Shown: positions 1 to 10,633 of the stretch, in pieces
Layout: the number at the start of each line of letters is the position of its first letter
Numbering within the stretch: position 1 is the stretch's first letter
NCBI GenBank assembly: GCA_023150455.1
Contig: JAKLKW010000019.1
Span: 1 to 64,000 of the forward strand
Reading direction: 5' to 3'
DNA length: 64,000 nt
Origin: Alphaproteobacteria bacterium
GTDB taxonomy: Bacteria; Pseudomonadota; Alphaproteobacteria; JAEULC01
Program-made: the position numbers and the translations under genes
The notes under the pieces: model-generated
The model's database searches: none
The model's input: only the letters and a program-made list of their open reading frames with translations
Told to the model about the DNA's origin: nothing

Positions 1-135
1 CATGCGCCTGGCCGAGCTCGATCACGCCGAGATCGCGCTTAGCGCCTGAGCATCCCGCACCAAAACTGTAGTGCCGACTTTTCGGATAACGCCTTGATTC
101 TGCTCAGCCGCACTGCCGATTCTGCGCAAGTTGGG

Positions 136-639
136 CTAGCCGACCGCCTTCGCCATCCGATCGCCTTCGCGGCGATGGCCGCCCGCGACGAACCAGGCGA
201 TGACCGGATCGTCGATCGCCATCAGCGCGCCGTCGCCGATCGGCGTGTGGATCGTGGCGCAGCCATGCGCGCGTGCGAGCGCGTCGATGGCCTCGAGCAT
301 GGTCGCGACGAGCTCGGCGCGGGCGAGCAGGTCGAAGGCGATGAAGTGCTCGACCAGCAGGCGCGGCAGCGCGGAATCGGCTTCGACGCGGTAGCTGAAC
401 AGGCCGTGAATGTATCCGTCGCGGTTGCGGATGGCGCGCATGCCGCATGGCGCCTGCCCGGCCGCCTTGCCGTTCGTGCCCTTGCGCCCGGCCGGCCTTG
501 CCTCGGTCGCATGCACATAGGCGAGAGCCCGCTTGCGCCACTCGTGAAGCGTCATGCCGGGCGCCACCATGCGGACCAGCGGATAGGCCTGGGCGATACG
601 GTCCTCCGCCAGCGGTTCGCTTGAGAATCGTTCCGACAT
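136..639 (-). CDS. hypothetical protein, possibly GNAT-like
   Basis: ORF with likely start at 639 (MSERFSSEPL...); divergent from ccoN; family assignment weak. Confidence 0.45.
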   Translation of the reverse strand: MSERFSSEPLAEDRIAQAYPLVRMVAPGMTLHEWRKRALAYVHATEARPAGRKGTNGKAAGQAPCGMRAIRNRDGYIHGLFSYRVEADSALPRLLVEHFIAFDLLARAELVATMLEAIDALARAHGCATIHTPIGDGALMAIDDPVIAWFVAGGHRREGDRMAKAVG

Positions 640-712
640 GAGCCGCCCGCAAGTGCACCGGCTATCGCGTTGATCCACCGGGTATGTTTGGCGCGAATCG
701 CGGCTGCGGGCG

Positions 713-726
713 TTGATCTATATCAA
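713..726. promoter_or_regulatory. FNR/FixK/Anr-type binding site TTGATCTATATCAA
   Basis: Perfect TTGAT-N4-ATCAA palindrome 94 bp upstream of the ccoN ATG and between divergent genes. Confidence 0.85.
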
Positions 727-819
727 TGTTGACCAGTGTGCGGTGCGGCATGGTGCCCGCCTCCGTCGAAGCGGCGCCGGTCGCGCAACGCGGGCGCCCC
801 AAGCAAGGATATCGAACTC

Positions 820-2301
820 ATGGACGCAGCCTCCGGCACGTTGGCGACGACCCGCGCGACGCCAGACTACGATTTCGGCGTGGTGCGCCTGTTTACCATC
901 GCGGCGATGGCCTGGGGCATCGCGGCCTTCCTGGTGGGCGTCGTCGTCGCCCTGCAGCTGGCCTTCCCGGCGCTGAACCTGGATCTGGAATGGACCACGT
1001 TCGGGCGTCTGCGGCCGCTGCACACCTCGGCGGCCGTGTTCGCCTTCGGCGGCAACACGCTGCTCGCCACGTCGCTCTACGTGGTGCAGCGAACGTGCCG
1101 CGCCCGGCTGTTCGGCGGGCACGAGCTCGCGCGGTTCCTGTTCTGGGGCTACCAGGCGTTCATCGTCATGGCCGGCGTCGGCTACCTGTTCGGGATCACC
1201 CAGAGCCGGGAATACGCCGAGCCGGAATGGTACGTCGACCTGTGGCTGACGCTCGTCTGGGTGGTCTACCTCGTCATTTTCGTCGGCACGCTGGCCAGGC
1301 GCGAAGAGCCGCACATCTACGTCGCGAACTGGTTCTATCTCGGCTTCATCCTGACCATCGCGATGCTGCACGTCGTCAACAACCTGGCGGTGCCGGTGTC
1401 GTTCCTCGGCGCTAAGTCCTACTCGGCCTTCTCCGGCACGCGCGACGCGCTGGTGCAATGGTGGTACGGGCACAACGCGGTCGGCTTCTTCCTGACCGCG
1501 GGCTTCCTCGGCATCATGTACTACTTCGTGCCCAAGCAGGCGGGCAGGCCGGTCTATTCCTACCGCCTGTCGATCGTGCACTTCTGGTCGCTGATCTTCC
1601 TCTACATCTGGGCCGGTCCTCACCACCTGCACTACACCGCCCTGCCCGACTGGGCGCAGACGCTCGGCATGGTGTTCTCGGTGATGCTGTGGATGCCGTC
1701 CTGGGGCGGAATGATCAACGGCATCATGACGCTGTCGGGCGCATGGGACAAGCTGCGCACCGATCCGGTGCTGCGCATGCTGGTCACCTCGGTCGCCTTC
1801 TACGGCATGAGCACGTTCGAAGGCCCGGTCATGTCGATCAAGGCGGTCAACGCGCTGTCGCACTACACCGACTGGACGATCGGCCACGTGCACTCCGGCG
1901 CGCTCGGCTGGGTCGCCTTCGTCAGCTTCGGCGCGCTGTACTTCCTGGTGCCGGCGCTGTGGAACCGCCAGCGCCTGTACTCGACCATGCTGGTCGAGGT
2001 GCACTTCTGGATCGCGACGATCGGCATCGTCCTCTACATCACGGCGATGTGGGTCTCGGGGATCATGCAGGGCCTGATGTGGCGGGCCTACGACAGCCTC
2101 GGCTTCCTGCAGTACTCGTTCGTCGAGACCGTGCTGGCGATGCACCCGTTCTACGTGATCCGCGCGATCGGCGGCGTGCTGTTCCTCACCGGGGCCCTGA
2201 TCATGGCCTACAACCTCTGGCGCACCGCGCGCGGCGACGTGCGCGAGGCCGAGCGTACGGGCGGGGCGGACGTCGCACCCGCGCTCGCAGCGGCTCACTG
2301 A
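820..2301 (+). CDS. ccoN: cbb3-type cytochrome c oxidase subunit I
   Basis: Heme-copper oxidase motifs ([47 protein letters not shown]); start at 820 (MDAASGTLA) rather than 736. Confidence 0.95.
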   Translation: MDAASGTLATTRATPDYDFGVVRLFTIAAMAWGIAAFLVGVVVALQLAFPALNLDLEWTTFGRLRPLHTSAAVFAFGGNTLLATSLYVVQRTCRARLFGGHELARFLFWGYQAFIVMAGVGYLFGITQSREYAEPEWYVDLWLTLVWVVYLVIFVGTLARREEPHIYVANWFYLGFILTIAMLHVVNNLAVPVSFLGAKSYSAFSGTRDALVQWWYGHNAVGFFLTAGFLGIMYYFVPKQAGRPVYSYRLSIVHFWSLIFLYIWAGPHHLHYTALPDWAQTLGMVFSVMLWMPSWGGMINGIMTLSGAWDKLRTDPVLRMLVTSVAFYGMSTFEGPVMSIKAVNALSHYTDWTIGHVHSGALGWVAFVSFGALYFLVPALWNRQRLYSTMLVEVHFWIATIGIVLYITAMWVSGIMQGLMWRAYDSLGFLQYSFVETVLAMHPFYVIRAIGGVLFLTGALIMAYNLWRTARGDVREAERTGGADVAPALAAAH

Positions 2302-2314
2302 GGAGACGAGAGAA

Positions 2315-3037
2315 ATGTGGCTCAAGCATTCGACCATCGAGACCCGCATCCCGCTGATGATGGCGCTGACCCTCGTCACCGTCTCGATCGGCGGCCTGGT
2401 CGAGATCGTCCCGCTGTTCACGATCGAGACCACGATCGAGCGGGTGCAGGGCGTGCGGCCCTACACGCCGCTGGAGCTGGCGGGCCGCGCCATCTACATC
2501 CGCGAGGGCTGCTACACCTGCCACAGCCAGCAGATCCGCCCGTTCCGCGACGAGGTCGAGCGCTACGGCCACTACAGCCTGGCGGCCGAGAGCATGTATG
2601 ACCATCCGTTCCAGTGGGGCTCCAAGCGTACCGGGCCGGACCTCGCGCGCGTGGGCGGCAAGTACTCGAACGAGTGGCACGCCGCGCACCTGATAAACCC
2701 GCGCTCGGTCGTGCCGGAGTCGATCATGCCGGGCTACGGCTTCATGCAGCGCGAGCTCGGCTACGCCGACATCTCCGACCACCTCAAGGCAAACCGCGCC
2801 GTCGGCGTTCCCTACAACGACGAGATGGTGAAGAACGCCGTCGCCGACCTCGAGGCGCAGGCCAATCCAGAGGCGGACAGCAAGGGCCTCGAGGCGCGCT
2901 ATCCCAAGGCCCGCGTGGCCGATTTCGACGGCGATACGCGCAAGATCAGCGAGCTGGACGCGCTGATCGCCTATCTGCAGGTGCTGGGCACGATGGTCGA
3001 CTTCAAGACCGCGACGCCCGAGAACCTGCGGCAATAG
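2315..3037 (+). CDS. ccoO: cbb3-type cytochrome c oxidase subunit II, monoheme
   Basis: [12 protein letters not shown] heme c motif; follows ccoN. Confidence 0.95.
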   Translation: MWLKHSTIETRIPLMMALTLVTVSIGGLVEIVPLFTIETTIERVQGVRPYTPLELAGRAIYIREGCYTCHSQQIRPFRDEVERYGHYSLAAESMYDHPFQWGSKRTGPDLARVGGKYSNEWHAAHLINPRSVVPESIMPGYGFMQRELGYADISDHLKANRAVGVPYNDEMVKNAVADLEAQANPEADSKGLEARYPKARVADFDGDTRKISELDALIAYLQVLGTMVDFKTATPENLRQ

Positions 3038-3050
3038 GGAGGGACGAGCA

Positions 3051-3239
3051 ATGGAACTCGAGCTCGAAGCCCTGCGCGCGATCCTAAAGCCGGCCTGGAC
3101 GGTGTGGATGATGCTGCTGTTCGCCGGCATCGCCATCTATGCGTTTTGGCCCGGCAACCGGCGCCGTTTCGACGCGCTGGGCCGCATCCCGCTGGAAGAC
3201 GACAACCGCACCGCGCGCGCGACGCGCCCCGAGGAATAG
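3051..3239 (+). CDS. ccoQ: cbb3 oxidase assembly subunit CcoQ/FixQ
   Basis: 62 aa single-TM protein between ccoO and ccoP. Confidence 0.85.
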   Translation: MELELEALRAILKPAWTVWMMLLFAGIAIYAFWPGNRRRFDALGRIPLEDDNRTARATRPEE

Positions 3240-3243
3240 AGCG

Positions 3244-4113
3244 ATGCCCACCAAGATCGAGAAGGACTCCGTCACCGGCACGCAGACGACCGGCCATGAA
3301 TGGGACGGCATCAAGGAGCTCAACACGCCGCTGCCGACCTGGTGGATCTACGTGTTCTACGCGACCATCATCTGGTCTGTCGGCTATGTCATCGTCTACC
3401 CGGCGATCCCGTGGTTCACCGGCCATACGACCGGCGTTTTCGGCTACACCGCCCGCGGCGACGTCGCCAAGCAGATCGCGGCGGCGCGCGCGGCGCAGGG
3501 CGAGTGGCGCGCCAAGATCGAGCAGGCCTCGCTCGAGGACATCGCCAAGGATCCCGAGCTGCAGGCCTTCGCGCTCGCCGGCGGCAAGACCGCCTTCGCC
3601 GACAATTGCGCGCCGTGCCACGGCACCGGCGGCGCCGGCGGCAAGGGCTATCCGAACCTCAACGACGACGACTGGCTGTGGGGCGGCAGCCTGAAACAGA
3701 TCTATGCGACCCTGCAGTACGGCGTGCGCGCCGACCACGCCGAGACCCGCCAGTCCGACATGCCGCGCTTCGGCGTCGACGGCATGCTGAATCGCGAGCA
3801 GGTCAACGACGTGGCGGAATTCGTGCTGTCGTTGAGCGGCAAATCGACCGACGCGGCCGCGGTGAAGCGCGGGCAGCCGCTCTACGTCGAGAACTGCGTC
3901 CCCTGCCACGGCGAGAAAGGCGAGGGCAACCGCGAGCTTGGCGCGCCGAAGCTCAACGACCATATCTGGCTCTACGGTGGGGACAAGGCCAGCGTGGCGC
4001 AGAGCGTCCATGCCGCGCGCCGGGGCGTGATGCCCGCGTGGTCGGGGCGCCTCGACGACGTGACCTTGAAGCAGCTCGCGATCTACGTCCATTCGCTCGG
4101 CGGCGGACAGTAG
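3244..4113 (+). CDS. ccoP: cbb3-type cytochrome c oxidase diheme subunit III
   Basis: Two CxxCH motifs (CAPCHGTGG, CVPCHGEKG), N-terminal TM; start at ATG 3244. Confidence 0.95.
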   Translation: MPTKIEKDSVTGTQTTGHEWDGIKELNTPLPTWWIYVFYATIIWSVGYVIVYPAIPWFTGHTTGVFGYTARGDVAKQIAAARAAQGEWRAKIEQASLEDIAKDPELQAFALAGGKTAFADNCAPCHGTGGAGGKGYPNLNDDDWLWGGSLKQIYATLQYGVRADHAETRQSDMPRFGVDGMLNREQVNDVAEFVLSLSGKSTDAAAVKRGQPLYVENCVPCHGEKGEGNRELGAPKLNDHIWLYGGDKASVAQSVHAARRGVMPAWSGRLDDVTLKQLAIYVHSLGGGQ

Positions 4114-4172
4114 GACGCTTGGGACCGCTTTCCATGGCTCCGCCGGATGGACGCGGTCCCGATGGACTTGGC

Positions 4173-5624
4173 ATGACGCTGATCGAAACGCGCCCCACCG
4201 AAGCACCGCCGGACGAGGAGCCGCCGCTCTACGCCAACCGCGTGAAGGTGTACCCGAAGGCCGTCAGTGGACCGTTTCGCAAGCTGAAATGGGCCGTACT
4301 AATCGTTTGCCTCGCGGTCTACTACCTCGCGCCCTGGCTGCGCTGGGACCGCGGCCCGGGGCATCCCGACCAGGCGCTGCTGATCGACATGGAAGCGCGC
4401 CGCGCCTATTTCTTCTGGATCGAGATCTGGCCGCAGGAAGTCTACTACCTGACCGGCCTCTTGATCCTCGGTGCGATCGGCCTGTTTCTGGTGACGAGCC
4501 TGCTCGGGCGCGTGTGGTGCGGGTATTCCTGCCCGCAGACGGTCTGGACCGATCTCTACATGTGGATCGAGCGCCTGATCGAGGGCGACCGCAACGCGCG
4601 CATACGCCTGGACAAGGCGCCGTGGACGGCAAGCAAGCTGGCGCGCAAGACCCTGAAGCACGCGCTATGGCTCGTCATCGCCGCGCTCACCGGCGGCGCC
4701 TGGGTCATGTATTTCAACGACGCGCCGACGCTGGCGCGCGACGTGATGAACCTGAACGTGTCCGGCGGGGTGCTGTTCTTCGCCGCGCTGTTCACGTCGA
4801 CCACCTATCTGCTCGCCGGCTGGGCGCGCGAGCAGGTCTGCACCTACATGTGCCCGTGGCCGCGCTTCCAGGCGGCAATGTTCGACCGCGAGACGCTGAT
4901 CGTCACCTACGAGGCGTGGCGCGGCGAGCCGCGCGGCAAGCACCGCAAAGGCGAGGCCGCCAAGAGCCTGGGCGACTGCGTCGATTGCGGCCAGTGCTAT
5001 CAGGTGTGCCCGACCGGGATCGACATCCGCGACGGCCAGCAGTTGGAGTGCATCGGCTGCGCTTTGTGCATCGACGCCTGCAACGTCGTCATGCGGAAGG
5101 TCGGCCTGCCGGCCAATCTGATCGCTTACGACACGGTCGCCAACCAGCAGGCGCGCGCATCGGGCGGCGTGTCGCGCTGGCGCCCGGTCCGGCCGCGCAC
5201 CATGATCTACGCGGCGCTGCTGCTGGTGGTCGGCGCGGCCATGCTGCTGGCGCTGGCCCTGCGTTCGACGCTCGACATCAACGTCCTGCGCGACCGCAAC
5301 CCGCTGTTCGTGACGCTGAGCGACGGGTCGATCCGCAACGGGTATACGATCAAGATCCTGAACAAGGCGCGCGAAGAGCGCAGCTTCGTGCTGACGGTCG
5401 ATGGCATTCCGTCCGGCGAGATGCAGCTGGCCGGGCACGAGAGCGCGGCCGAATCGGCGAAGCTGACGGTCAAGCCCGACACGGTCGGCACGTTCCGCGT
5501 GTTCTTGCGTGCCCCGCGCGCGAGCCTGCAGACCGAGTCCCTGCCGATCACCTTCGGTCTCAAGGAAACCGCGACCGGCGAGACGGCGCGCCACAGCTCG
5601 GTCTTCGTCGGGCCGGAGCATTGA
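4173..5624 (+). CDS. ccoG: cytochrome c oxidase accessory protein CcoG (FixG/RdxA)
   Basis: Polyferredoxin motifs (WCGYSCPQTVWTDLYMWIE, CTYMCPWPRFQAAMFD, CVDCGQCYQVCPTGIDIRDG); upstream part of the 3300 ORF is antisense/off-frame. Confidence 0.93.
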   Translation: MTLIETRPTEAPPDEEPPLYANRVKVYPKAVSGPFRKLKWAVLIVCLAVYYLAPWLRWDRGPGHPDQALLIDMEARRAYFFWIEIWPQEVYYLTGLLILGAIGLFLVTSLLGRVWCGYSCPQTVWTDLYMWIERLIEGDRNARIRLDKAPWTASKLARKTLKHALWLVIAALTGGAWVMYFNDAPTLARDVMNLNVSGGVLFFAALFTSTTYLLAGWAREQVCTYMCPWPRFQAAMFDRETLIVTYEAWRGEPRGKHRKGEAAKSLGDCVDCGQCYQVCPTGIDIRDGQQLECIGCALCIDACNVVMRKVGLPANLIAYDTVANQQARASGGVSRWRPVRPRTMIYAALLLVVGAAMLLALALRSTLDINVLRDRNPLFVTLSDGSIRNGYTIKILNKAREERSFVLTVDGIPSGEMQLAGHESAAESAKLTVKPDTVGTFRVFLRAPRASLQTESLPITFGLKETATGETARHSSVFVGPEH

Positions 5625-5634
5625 GAGGGCTTCC

Positions 5635-6129
5635 ATGAACGCCGTCGCCAAGCCCCGTCCGTCCGACCGCCTGATCCCGTGGCTGTTCGTGCTCGGCTTC
5701 CTTGTCGTGTTCGCCGTCAACGCGGTGATGGTGACGATCGCGCTCGGCAGCTTCTCGGGTCTCGTGACGGACCGCGCCTACGACCGCGGCCGCGCATACA
5801 ACCGCACGCTAGAGGCGCGCGCCGCGCAGGAAGCCCTGGGCTGGCAGGTGCGACTCGGCGTCGTGCCGGCGGAACCCGGTATCGTGCGGCTGACGGTCGA
5901 GGCTGCCGACCGCGGCGGCGCCCCGCTGTCCGGGGCCACGGTGACGGCAACGCTGGTCCGCCCGATCGAGCCGGGGCACGACCGTGCGGTGGACCTGACG
6001 GAGCGCGGCGCGGGCCGCTACGGCGCAACGCTGCCGGTCGACCTCGCCGGACAATGGGAGGCACGCATCACCGTCGCACGCGGCCAGGACCGCTATCAGG
6101 CCGCGCGGCGCGTGATCGTGCCCCGGTAG
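5635..6129 (+). CDS. ccoH: FixH/CcoH family protein
   Basis: N-terminal TM plus periplasmic domain (GLVTDRAYDRGRAYNRTLEA); between ccoG and ccoI. Confidence 0.88.
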   Translation: MNAVAKPRPSDRLIPWLFVLGFLVVFAVNAVMVTIALGSFSGLVTDRAYDRGRAYNRTLEARAAQEALGWQVRLGVVPAEPGIVRLTVEAADRGGAPLSGATVTATLVRPIEPGHDRAVDLTERGAGRYGATLPVDLAGQWEARITVARGQDRYQAARRVIVPR

Positions 6130-6130
6130 C

Positions 6131-8506
6131 ATGATCGCCAACGCCGCCGCCAGGACGGCACCTGCCTGCGCCCATTGCGGCGCGCGGCTTGGCGCTTCCG
6201 AGACCGCGCGGTTCTGCTGCAGCGGCTGCGCGCAGGCGCACGCGCTGATCGAGCGGCTGGGCCTCGACTCCTACTATGCTCGGCGCGTGCTCGATCCGGA
6301 CGCGCGCGCGCCCAAGCCCGAGCCCGAAAGCGCCTTGCTCGCGGCCGATCCGCCTGCGGCCGACGCGGACGGCATCGCCACCGGCCACTACATGGTGGAC
6401 GGGCTGCACTGCGCGGCCTGCGTATGGCTGATCGAGCAGTCGCTGCTGCACCAGCCCGGCGTGATCTCGGCGCGCCTCAACATGACCACGCGCCGCTTGG
6501 CCCTGCGCTGGAAGCCGGCCGAGGCGGCGGGTGATCCGTCGGCCGTCGTCGCGCGGCTCGGCTATCGCCTGGCGCCGTTCGACGCGGCGCGCCTGGCCGG
6601 CGCCGACCGGGGCGCGGAGTCCGAGCTGCTGCGCTGCCTGGCGGTTGCGGGCTTCGCCGCCGGCAACATCATGCTGCTGTCGGTCTCGGTGTGGTCGGGC
6701 GCCGTCGGCGAGATGGGCCCGGCGACGCGGGACCTGATGCATTGGATCTCGGCCCTGATCGCGCTGCCGGCCGTCGCCTATGCCGGCAGGCCGTTCTTTC
6801 GTTCGGCCGTCGCCGCGCTCGGCGCCGGGCGAACCAACATGGACGTGCCGATCTCGCTCGGCGTGCTGCTCGCGACGGCCATGAGCCTGTTCGAGACGGC
6901 GGCGAGCGGTGCGCATGCCTATTTCGATTCGGCGGTCACGCTGCTGTTCTTCCTGTTGATCGGGCGCTACCTGGACCGGCGCGCGCGCGGCCGTGCGCGC
7001 GGCGCGGCCGAGCTGCTGGCGGCCCTCGATGCCGCCACGGCCGGCGGGCTCGCCGCCGACGGCACGATCACGAGGGTCGCCGCCGACAAGCTGCGCCTCG
7101 GCGACCTCGTGCTGGTCGCGGCGGGTGAGCGCGTGCCGGCCGACGGCCGGGTCGTCGCCGGCAGGTCCGAAATCGACACGTCCGTCGTCACCGGCGAGTC
7201 GCAGCCGGTGGCGGTCGCGGCCGGCGACGCGGTCTTCGCGGGAACGGTGAACCTGGGCGCACCGCTGCGCCTGGAAGTGACCGCTTGCGGCAAGGGCACG
7301 CTCTTGTCCGAGATCGTGCGCCTGATGGAGGCGGCCGAGCAGGGCCGCGCGCGGCATGTCGCGCTCGCCGACCGCGTTGCACGGCTCTACGCGCCGGTCG
7401 TGCATCTGCTGGCGGCGGCGACGTTTGCCGGCTGGATGCTGCTGGACGCGGGCTGGCACGCGGCGCTCATGAACGCGGTGGCGGTGCTGATCATCACCTG
7501 CCCCTGCGCGCTCGCGCTTGCCGTGCCCGTGGCGCAGGTGATCGCGACGGGGCGGTTGATGCGCCGCGGCATCCTGCTCAAGAACGCCACGGCGCTGGAG
7601 CGCCTGGCCGACATCGACACCATCGTCTTCGACAAGACCGGCACCTTGACCGAGGGCCGGCCGGCGCTGGTCGAGCCGCGCGCGGTGGACACGGCGGCCC
7701 TGGCGCGTGCGGCTTCGATCGCCGCCAACAGCCGGCATCCGCTCGCGCGCGCCCTGACCGCTTCGGCCGAAGCGCGCCTCGGCCACGCCGTCGCCGCGAC
7801 CGAGGGCGTCGTCGAGGTGCCTGGTCAGGGCCTGGCGCTGGGCGAGGAACGGCTGGGCAGCCGCGCGTTCTGCAGCGTCGACGGGGACGAGCCTGCCACG
7901 GGCGGCGACGGACCCGAGCTCTGGTTTGCGCGCCCTGGCCTGCGCCCGGTGCGCTTTCTCTTCGCCGACCGGCTGAAGGCCGATGCGGCAGCGTGCGTGG
8001 GCTTGCTCGCCCGACACGGCTTCGCCTTGGAGCTTCTGTCCGGCGATCGCGCACCGGTGGTCGCGACGGTTGCCGCCGAGGCCGGGCTCACGCAATGGCG
8101 CGCGGCGCAGACGCCCGTCGACAAGGTGGCGCGGCTGAAGCAGCTGTCCGGCGAAGGGCGCAAGACGCTGATGGTCGGCGACGGCATCAACGATGCGCCG
8201 GCGCTGGCAGCGGCGCTGGTGTCGGCCTCGCCGGCCGCCGCCAGCGACATCGCGCGCGTGGCGGCGGACGCCGTGTTCCAGGGCGACCGGTTGGGCCCGG
8301 TCGCCGAGCTGCTGGACGTTGCGCGCAGGGCGCAGCGCGTGGTGCGCGAGAACCTGGCGCTGGCGATCGGCTACAATCTCGTTGCCGTGCCGCTGGCGAT
8401 GGCGGGGTTCCTGACGCCGCTCATCGCCGCCATTGCCATGTCCGGATCGTCGCTGGTCGTGGTGGTCAACGCGCTGCGACTGAATCGCGATCGGACGCGG
8501 GGCTGA
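6131..8506 (+). CDS. ccoI: Cu+ translocating P-type ATPase for cbb3 biogenesis
   Basis: CPCALALAVP, DKTGTLTEG, MVGDGINDAPAL motifs; N-terminal Cys-rich metal-binding region. Confidence 0.95.
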   Translation: MIANAAARTAPACAHCGARLGASETARFCCSGCAQAHALIERLGLDSYYARRVLDPDARAPKPEPESALLAADPPAADADGIATGHYMVDGLHCAACVWLIEQSLLHQPGVISARLNMTTRRLALRWKPAEAAGDPSAVVARLGYRLAPFDAARLAGADRGAESELLRCLAVAGFAAGNIMLLSVSVWSGAVGEMGPATRDLMHWISALIALPAVAYAGRPFFRSAVAALGAGRTNMDVPISLGVLLATAMSLFETAASGAHAYFDSAVTLLFFLLIGRYLDRRARGRARGAAELLAALDAATAGGLAADGTITRVAADKLRLGDLVLVAAGERVPADGRVVAGRSEIDTSVVTGESQPVAVAAGDAVFAGTVNLGAPLRLEVTACGKGTLLSEIVRLMEAAEQGRARHVALADRVARLYAPVVHLLAAATFAGWMLLDAGWHAALMNAVAVLIITCPCALALAVPVAQVIATGRLMRRGILLKNATALERLADIDTIVFDKTGTLTEGRPALVEPRAVDTAALARAASIAANSRHPLARALTASAEARLGHAVAATEGVVEVPGQGLALGEERLGSRAFCSVDGDEPATGGDGPELWFARPGLRPVRFLFADRLKADAAACVGLLARHGFALELLSGDRAPVVATVAAEAGLTQWRAAQTPVDKVARLKQLSGEGRKTLMVGDGINDAPALAAALVSASPAAASDIARVAADAVFQGDRLGPVAELLDVARRAQRVVRENLALAIGYNLVAVPLAMAGFLTPLIAAIAMSGSSLVVVVNALRLNRDRTRG

Positions 8507-8515
8507 GAGGGTCGC

Positions 8516-8701
8516 ATGGATGTCTTGCTGGTTCTCGTCCCCGTCGCGTTGAGCCTGGGTTTGCTTGGCCTGCTCGCCTTCCTCTGGTCGCTGCGGAGCG
8601 GGCAGTTCGACGACCTGGACGGGGCGGGCAGCCGCATCCTGTTCGATGACGACCTGGACGCGGCGCCCCGCGCCCGGTCGACCCGCCCTCCCCCGCCCTA
8701 A
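8516..8701 (+). CDS. ccoS: cbb3-type oxidase assembly protein CcoS
   Basis: Small TM protein ending in acidic/Pro-rich tail (FLWSLRSGQFDDLDGAGSRILFDDD) after ccoI. Confidence 0.9.
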   Translation: MDVLLVLVPVALSLGLLGLLAFLWSLRSGQFDDLDGAGSRILFDDDLDAAPRARSTRPPPP

Positions 8702-8712
8702 GGCCGCCCCTC

Positions 8713-9561
8713 GTGGCGTACAACCCTGACTCGCGCGGCTGTCCGTTGCGGGCGGCCCTGCCGGCGTCTAGGCTTCCCGCGATGCCCGCCCATGCCCCTC
8801 TTCGCCGGCCGGCCGACGACGCGCCGGCCGCGCTCGATGCCGTGGAATGCCAGCCCTGCGCCACCTGCGAAGTGCGGGCCGTGTCGGTGTGCTCCGTCCT
8901 GTCGCCGGACGAGCTGGAGCGCCTGGCCGCGATCCTGGTCGATACGCATCTCGATACGGGCAGCGCCATCTTCAGCGAGGGCGACGACGCCGTGTCGCTG
9001 TTCAACGTCACCGGCGGGTCGGTCAAGCTGTACAAGCTGCTGTCCGACGGACGCCGGCAGATCACCGGATTCCTGTTCCCGGGGGACTTCCTGGGGCTCG
9101 CGGTGCGCGATCGCTACGGCTACACGGCCGAGGCGCTGGAGCCGGTCCGGCTGTGCCGCTTCCCGCGCGGCAAGCTCGAGCAGCTGATGCATGAATTCCC
9201 GCACATGAAGGACCGCCTGTTCGCGATGGCCTCGAACGAGCTGCTGGCGGCGCAGGACCAGATGCTGCTCCTGGGCCGCAAGACGGCGCGCGAGAAGATC
9301 GCCTCGTTCCTGCTGCAGCTGCAGCGCGGCGCCAAGCGGCGCCTTCAACCGGACAATCCGATCCGCCTGCCGATGGGCCGCAACGACATCGCGGACTTCC
9401 TCGGCCTCACCACCGAGACCGTCAGCCGTACCGTCTCGGCGCTGAAGCGCGCGGGCGTGATCCGGCTGCGCGAAGGCGGCAATGTCGAGATTCGCGACCA
9501 GGAAGGCCTGCGGATCATGGCCGAGGGCGATGTGCACTCGTTCGAGCAGCCGTCACACTAG
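8713..9561 (+). CDS. Crp/Fnr family regulator, FnrL/FixK type
   Basis: cNMP-binding fold plus HTH (GRNDIADFLGLTTETVSRTVSALKRAGVIRL); N-terminal Cys cluster CQPCATCEVRAVSVC suggests an Fe-S FNR. Confidence 0.9.
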   Translation: MAYNPDSRGCPLRAALPASRLPAMPAHAPLRRPADDAPAALDAVECQPCATCEVRAVSVCSVLSPDELERLAAILVDTHLDTGSAIFSEGDDAVSLFNVTGGSVKLYKLLSDGRRQITGFLFPGDFLGLAVRDRYGYTAEALEPVRLCRFPRGKLEQLMHEFPHMKDRLFAMASNELLAAQDQMLLLGRKTAREKIASFLLQLQRGAKRRLQPDNPIRLPMGRNDIADFLGLTTETVSRTVSALKRAGVIRLREGGNVEIRDQEGLRIMAEGDVHSFEQPSH

Positions 9562-10221
9562 CCGCAACTGTCGGGGTTCGTCGTTGCCGGCGATGAGATG
9601 CGACGGCTCGAGGCCGGCGTCGGCGTAGAGGCGGTCGGCCACCATCAGGCGATGGCAGTCCTTGGCGTCGCGTTCCAGGCACATCAGGCAGACCGGCCCT
9701 TCCGCGGCCAGCGCGATCACCTCGCCCAAGGCCCGGCGCGCCGGCGGCGTGCCGAGATGCGCGAGGAACACGCGCCGATAGGTCGCCATGTCGCCTTCCA
9801 TGGCCGCTGCGCGGCCCGGCGGCGGGTTGCCCAGGTCCTTGAAGTGACGATAGGCGATCCCCGCGCGCTCGACGGCGCCGCGCAGCGCGCCCTGGCGGAA
9901 CTCGAGCCGCCGCGAGAAGGGATGGAAACGAATATCGGCCAGGGTGCGCACGCGATTGCCCGCCAGGCAGGCCAGGAACGCGTCGAGGCCGGCCCCCTGG
10001 TAGCCGATCGTGTAGAGGCGCCGGGAGCGCGGATACCGCGGGTATCCTCGCTCGATGACCGGGCTCCTATCGCGTCGTGCCGGCACGGTTGCCCGCGATG
10101 GGCTGGGCGAATTGCGGCTCGAGGTCCCAGGGGAAGAATATCCACGTGTCCTGGCTGACCTCGGTAATGTAGGTATCGACCACCGGCCGGCCCGCAGGCT
10201 TCGCGTAGATGGTCGCGACAT
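9553..10221 (-). CDS. DUF488 family protein
   Basis: [37 protein letters not shown]; true start uncertain and likely inside the ORF. Confidence 0.8.
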   Translation of the reverse strand: MSRPSTRSLRAGRWSIPTLPRSARTRGYSSPGTSSRNSPSPSRATVPARRDRSPVIERGYPRYPRSRRLYTIGYQGAGLDAFLACLAGNRVRTLADIRFHPFSRRLEFRQGALRGAVERAGIAYRHFKDLGNPPPGRAAAMEGDMATYRRVFLAHLGTPPARRALGEVIALAAEGPVCLMCLERDAKDCHRLMVADRLYADAGLEPSHLIAGNDEPRQLRLV

Positions 10222-10564
10222 GCGCCTTGGGCAGCATCTGCCGGACCGCCCGCATCGTGCTGCCGGTGTCGACCAGGTCGTCGATGATCACCCAGCCTTC
10301 CCCGTCGCCGGCCACGGTGCCCTTGACGATCTGCGTCTCGCCCTGCTTCTGGTGGTCGTAGCTGACGACGCAGATCGTGTCGATCACGCGCACCTCCAGC
10401 TCGCGCGCCACGACGCAGGCCGGCACCATGCCGCCGCGCGTCACCGCGATGACGCCTTTCCACGGGCCCTTCTCGACCAACCGCCAGGCCAGGGCCCGCG
10501 CGTGCCGATGCAGCTCCTCCCAGGAAACCGGGAAGCTTTTCTGGAACCGCTGCGGATCTTCCAC
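10067..10564 (-). CDS. gpt: xanthine phosphoribosyltransferase
   Basis: PRPP motif [17 protein letters not shown]; Gpt-like length and termini. Confidence 0.88.
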   Translation of the reverse strand: MEDPQRFQKSFPVSWEELHRHARALAWRLVEKGPWKGVIAVTRGGMVPACVVARELEVRVIDTICVVSYDHQKQGETQIVKGTVAGDGEGWVIIDDLVDTGSTMRAVRQMLPKAHVATIYAKPAGRPVVDTYITEVSQDTWIFFPWDLEPQFAQPIAGNRAGTTR

Positions 10565-10633
10565 CGATGCCCCCTCGCCCTTCTTGCCGCGAGGGGCTGG
10601 GTTTAGCGCGCCGGCGCGCCCCTGGGCAACGGA

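Noticed and set aside
1-49. C-terminal end of a plus-strand gene (…MRLAELDHAEIALSA*)
   Set aside because: Too short to support a product call.
718-2433. 571-aa minus-strand ORF
   Set aside because: Antisense to ccoN; composition is that of a shadow frame.
6068-8095. 675-aa minus-strand ORF
   Set aside because: Antisense to ccoI and without recognisable motifs.
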